This document shows, piece by piece, positions 59,562 to 64,000 of a stretch of 64,000 bases of DNA (position 1 is its first letter; each line of letters starts with the position of its first letter). The notes below the pieces were generated by a model, which had not been told where the DNA came from, ran no database searches, and saw only the letters and a list, made by a program, of their open reading frames with translations. Position numbers and translations under genes: made by a program. Source of the stretch: Hypericum androsaemum (Eukaryota > Streptophyta > Magnoliopsida > Malpighiales > Hypericaceae); the NCBI GenBank assembly GCA_963995505.1, contig OZ023185.1, positions 14,395,691 to 14,459,690 of the forward strand, read 5' to 3'.

Positions 59562-60700
59562 TGTTGGGTATGGAGTCTGAGTATGAGTGAAGTATTCGGG
59601 TGACTCGAGTGAAGAGCCACAAAGATGGTCTGAGAGTTGATCGATTGGGTTCGGAGTTCGGGGATACTCAGAGAATCAATCAAGTCAAGAGTCGAGTGAA
59701 GACATTGAGAACATCCGAGGGTCGTGTGGCTCGAGTGAAGAACCTTGGGATGATCGGAGGCGATTAGGTCAAGCGTCGAGTGAAGACGAAGCTAGATGAA
59801 GCGTCGAGTGAAGAAGAAGCTGAGGCACTGGCGGGCACCAACCAACTAGCGGGCGCTAGTGGCACTGGCGGGCTCCATCCAACTAGCGATCACTAGTTGC
59901 TCATCACAGGAGATTCTGGACGAGGCCACTGGCGGTCGCCAGTTGATTGGCGATCGCCAGTCAGGTCTGGAAATATTGCTAAACTTGGACCATTTTTCCC
60001 CTCCCGACCCCCAAATAGTTACCTAGGTTGTGGGCACTATAAATACCCTCCTTGGCCTCTCATTCGATGTGTGAACTCTAAAAGAAAGGGTTGTCCAATC
60101 CTCTAAGAAGAGAAGGGTTGTCCATGGCAAAGAGAGTGAGAGGGAAAGAGGAGAAGCTCTCCAAGTGAAGGAGAGTGACCAATGTCCCCAAAAGTTGCCC
60201 AACCCAAGTGAAAGATTATCTCCAAGTGAAGGAGGTGGAGAAGAGGAACAAGACCTCCAAGTGAAGGAGGAGAAGAAGAAGACCCAAGTGAAGGGTTGCC
60301 TCCAAGTGAAGGAAGAGGAGAAGAAGAACTCCAAGTGAAGGGCAAATCCAAGAAGAAGGGTTAGCCACTCCGAGTGTAGAGATGGTGCTCTCCTAGTGAA
60401 GGAGAGTTGTCTGAAGTGTGGGTAGAGCCCGAGTGAAGGGCATTGCCAAGAGAAGGATTAGTCACTCCGAGTGAAGGAGAGTTTACCCGAAGAGTGGGTA
60501 GAGCCCATGCCTAGGATTTTGCAAAGTGTGAGAGCTCCCAAGAGTGTGGATAGCCTATGGTGAGAAGAGGAGGAGAGAGTGAGCCGAGTGAAGGCATCCA
60601 TTGTTGTGAGAGCGAGGGAAGCTCGAGCATGATATAGTAAAATCTCTCCTGGCATGGAAGCCCCCGGATGTAGATCATTGTGGATCGAACCAGATAATCA
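59562..60700 (+). repeat. Repeat-rich, LTR-like region
   Basis: Starts tgttgggtatgg and carries gagtgaag-type words throughout. There is a cluster of near-palindromes (actggcggtcgccagt; perfect tggcgatcgcca at 59948-59959) and a TATA box (ctataaatacc, about 60038-60048). From about 60200 to 60360 come irregular repeats of ctccaagtgaaggagg. This fits an LTR of a long retrotransposon read on the plus strand, but no partner LTR or coding part is in the window. Confidence 0.45.
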
Positions 60701-60945
60701 AAATTTTGTGTCCCTCCTTGTGCTTTCTTTGTGCTTTGTGCATTCTACTTCTCCTGGCCCTTCGGTGGCTTCTGGATCATTCCAGGTGCGCCTAGGCTGC
60801 GCTGGCGCCCTTTTGCGATAGATCTCGCAGTCCTTCGGCCTTCTGGAAGTCTCAAGTGCCAAGTGCACCACAAAGCACCCATTGCGACCTGCGTCCAATG
60901 CGCCATGCGCACACGCGCGTGCTCGTGCTCGTGCTCGTGCTCGTA

Positions 60946-60981
<36 letters not shown>

Positions 60982-61198
60982 TTCGTGCTCGTGCTCGGAC
61001 GGCTCGCAGGCAGCTAGCGGTGGGTCAGTCTTTGAGTGGTCAACCAAGTTTGAGAGGTAAGGAGTGGAGTTCCTTATAAACAAGGAAATTCTCCTTGCTC
61101 TAATCAATGTGGTATTGCACTTTTCCATTTCCCTTTTGGGCTTCCACTTTGGGCCTTACCATTTTGGGCTTGCATTGAATTTTCATTCAAACCCAACA
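60701..61198 (-). repeat. 3' LTR of the window-end copia element (left edge unknown)
   Basis: The right edge is fixed by tgttgggtttg on the minus strand (from 61198), directly after the purine tract gtgggagat. The left edge cannot be fixed because the other LTR lies outside the window. It carries a minus-strand TATA-like ttataagg (about 61077-61070) and a hexanucleotide repeat. Confidence 0.65.
60919..60996. repeat. GTGCTC hexanucleotide repeat
   Basis: About thirteen units, two of them with single changes (tactcg, ttcgtg). It would read as Glu-His or Arg-Ala dipeptides, but it lies in an LTR and is not coding. Confidence 0.88.
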
Positions 61199-64000
61199 AT
61201 CTCCCACATGAATGATGATTAATGCATGCAGACTCTAATCAAAAGTTCTGACGTGTTATTATTGCATCGAGATAGGTAGCTTGCGGCTTTGAACCTTCTC
61301 TAGTAATATGTTATCGAATTTACTCGCTGCTCGGTGAACGTGATGTCTTGAACCGTCAGCTTTTGGTGTAAACCAAGACAATAACATTTACACAATAATA
61401 ACCCTAGTATATTTGGGTTCTCACGTTGTGTCCGTTTCGGCCATGGACCGTATCTTGGATTCATAAGTATTTTTTCCATTTGAAGCGGCCTCACTTCACA
61501 CTTACATAGGTGATCTCCTATCAGGAGTATCCTGCCATACTCCACCTTAATCAAGGTATAGGAATTATTAAAAGCGTAATACTTAACCTTACCACACCGC
61601 TGCAGGCTAACACCTGGGCAGCTTCTGAGAATGAGATAGGTTCCAGTTGATTAAATAAACCCTCCATAACTTAGTTGTCTTATTGAACCAAGTTTGTGGG
61701 ATCTCCACTCATCATGGTTGAGTTACCGCTATGGACGTTCTTTCGTGTGTGGATTTTAATCCCATTCCCCTTACTGCGTTGTACATTTGATCTCTATTGA
61801 TTCCTTTCATAAAAGGATCAGCTAAGTTGTCCTTGGACTTTACGTAATTAATGGTGATCACCCCACTAGAGATCAATTGTCTAACGGTATTGTGTCTCCG
61901 ACGGATATGTCGAGACTTTCTGTTGTACATTGTACTTTGTGCTCTCCCGATTGCAGACATGCTATCACAATGTATCAATACGGGAGGCACCGGTTTGCTC
62001 CAGCACGGAATATCCTCTAGGAAGTTTCTGAGCCATTCAGCTTCTTCTCCACCTTTGTCTAGCGCTATAAACTCTGACTCCATGGTGGATCGAGCTATGC
62101 ATGTTTATTTAGAGGACTTCCAAGACACAGCTCCTCCTCCTATGGTGAATACGTATCCACTCGTGGATTTGGAGTCCTTAGTGTCTGATATCCAGTTTGT
62201 GTCACTGTATCCTTCTAATACAGCTGGATATTTAGCATAATGTATGCCATGGTTTATGGTATATTTTAAATACCGTAAAACCCTTTCCAGAGCTAGCCAG
62301 TGATCCTTCCCTGGATTACTTGTGAATCTACTAAGCTTACTAACTGAGTACGCAATATCTGGGCGAGTGCAGTTTGTTAAATACATCAAGCTCCCGATAA
62401 TTTGCGCATACTTCAGTTGAGATACTTGGTCCCCTCGATTCTTGGCTAAGTGTAGATTCAAATATACTGGAGTCTTAACTGGAGGTTTGTCAAAAGCTTC
62501 AAATTTTTTGAGCACGCTTTCCACATAGTGGAATTGCGTCAAGATAATTTCGTCAGCTTTCTTAGAAATTTTTATTCCTAGTATGACGTCTGCCAGACCC
62601 ATATCTTTCATGTCAAAGTGATTCTTTAACATGTTCTTAGTTTTCACAATAACCTCTTTATTGCTTCCCGTAATTAGTAAGTCATCTACGTAGAGACATA
62701 CAATTACGTAAGCTTCAGGTGTGCCTTTAATATAAACACATTTATCGCACTCATTGATCTTAAATACATTCGACAGCATTGTTCTGTCAAATTTCTCGTG
62801 CCACTATTTCGGCACTTGTTTTAGCCCGTATAGTGACTTGACTAGTCTACACACTTTATGCTCTTAACCGGGAGCCACAAACCCTTCAGGTTGCTCCATG
62901 TATATCTCCTCTTCCATTTCTCCATTTAGGAAAGCTGTTTTTACGTCCATTTGGTAGATCTCGAGGTTATAGAGTGCTACAACAGCTATGAGTACTCCAA
63001 TTGATGTGATTCTTGTGACCGGTGAATACGTGTCAAAGAAATCATATCCCTCCTTCTGTTTGAACCCCTTAGCTACCAATCGAGCTTTGTACTTGTCGAT
63101 TGATCCATCAGCTTTATATTTCCTTTTTAGGATCCACCTGCATCCCAAAGGTTTGCAGCCCGGTGGGAGATCCACGATTTCCCACGTGTAATTTTGCATA
63201 ATGGATTCTATCTCACTATTGATAGCTTCCTTCCAGAGAGGAGCATCTGGACTGGACAATGCCTCTTGGATTATCCTGGATTCATTTTCTAACGCATAGG
63301 TTAGATAATCCAGACCGAACGATTTGGTTACCTTCATCCGTTTACTACGTCTAGGTTTATCATCTTTCTGATTTGATCCTTGCGTAGTCTCGTGAGCCCT
63401 TTTCTTCAGACTTGCTTCCTTTCTTTCCTTATTAGGAAAGCTATCTTCAAAAAATATTGCGTTCCTTGATTCTATGACCATTCCCGTGTTTATCTCAGGG
63501 TTTTTAGATTTATGCACCAAGAATCGATAAGCACTACTATTTTGCGCATATCCGATAAAGATGCAATCAATGGTCTTGGGTCCTATTCTCACCTGTTTAG
63601 GCTTAGGTACTTCGAGTTTTGCTAGGCACCCCCACACTTTAAGGTAACCGTAGGAAGGCTTCCTTCCTTTCCATAGTTCATATGGGGTTTTATCCCTTTT
63701 CTTGTGTGGCAATTTGTTTAGAATGTGGTTAGCTGAAAGCACAGCTTCCCCCTACATGTTCTGGGGTAAGCCCGAGCTAATCAACATAGCGTTCATCATC
63801 TCCTTAAGAGTTCAATTTTTGCGTTCAGCTACGCCATTCGATTGAGGTGAGTATGGAGCAGTCGTCTGATGAATAATGCCATGTTCTTGACAGAATTTCT
63901 CAAACGGAGCTACATATTCTCCTCCTCGATCACTTCGGATCATTTTGATTTTCACGCTGAGTTGATTTTCAACCTCATTCTTATATCTCTTAAAAGCATC
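61199..64000 (-). mobile_element. Ty1/copia element cut by the window end
   Basis: The 3' half of a minus-strand copia element: purine tract (61199-61210), about 500 bp of 3' untranslated DNA, then RNase H, reverse transcriptase and part of integrase to the window edge. Its 5' end, gag and 5' LTR are not in view. Confidence 0.92.
61712..64000 (-). pseudogene. Copia integrase-RT-RNase H, multiple stops
   Basis: Read on the minus strand: end of the integrase core (the AERKN-stop-TLKEMMNAM region at about 63820), linker and the conserved YELWKGRKPSYGYLKVWGC motif, then reverse transcriptase start (WKEAINSEIESIMQNYTWE, QMDVKTAFLNGEMEEEIYM). The catalytic [12 protein letters not shown] lies at about 62690, and RNase H ([39 protein letters not shown]) runs to 61712. 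At least five in-frame stops occur (about 63817, 63754, 62863, 62808 and 62107), each at a position normally Arg, Trp or Gln. No frameshift is needed to follow the chain. It is inactive. Confidence 0.9.

Noticed and set aside
60731..61060. Plus frame with Ser-Cys repeats and minus frame with Glu-His repeats
   Set aside because: Both are translations of the GTGCTC hexanucleotide inside an LTR, with no gene structure.

Overview
This is a window of nuclear DNA from a flowering plant, most likely a eudicot. The signs are spliced genes with GT-AG introns, a plant-type tRNA-Gly(TCC), plant-specific families (a GOLDEN2-LIKE transcription factor, a HAESA-LIKE receptor kinase, an E6-like secreted protein) and dense Ty1/copia, LINE, PIF/Harbinger and Mutator-type transposons. 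The species cannot be named from the sequence.

Host genes are a minority of the bases. In order they are: a decayed CER16-like gene relic (about 1940-2886, +); a complete two-exon HSL1-type LRR receptor kinase (4647-7777, -); a three-exon DnaJ/Hsp40 gene (8739-13977, -) that looks inactivated; a tRNA-Gly (14425-14496, -); a complete six-exon GLK1/GLK2-type regulator of chloroplast development (32388-35391, +); and a complete single-exon E6-like gene (48233-48847, +). From memory, the Arabidopsis counterparts sit in three separate short neighbourhoods: CER16 beside GLK2, HSL1 beside an E6-like gene, and a DnaJ gene beside GLK1. The window may therefore keep one ancestral block that Arabidopsis split between duplicated segments.

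The rest is mostly transposons, many with boundaries readable to the base: a Mutator-type MITE (3842-4138, 9-bp duplication); a gag-only copia element in DnaJ intron 1 (10950-13439, duplication ccaag); a roughly 1.2-kb long-inverted-repeat element (16037-17203) abutted by a LINE tail; a 2.85-kb MULE-like element carrying an unidentified reading frame (18034-20885); a copia element (22242-27186, duplication ataag); a 5'-truncated LINE (29131-31575); a PIF/Harbinger element (35798-39304, duplication TTA); two related Mutator-type MITEs (40447-40760 and 46272-46720); an 8.2-kb copia element (50225-58461, duplication atttt); and a copia element cut by the window end (61198-64000, preceded by its LTR).

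Two themes run through the window. Three small TIR elements with 9-10 bp target duplications each carry an internal minisatellite with a unit of about 22-24 bp, and three similar arrays stand alone nearby. Also, most premature stops in the retroelements and the one in the DnaJ gene are explained by a C-to-T or G-to-A change at a conserved Trp, Gln or Arg codon, as expected from deamination of methylated cytosine in silenced DNA.
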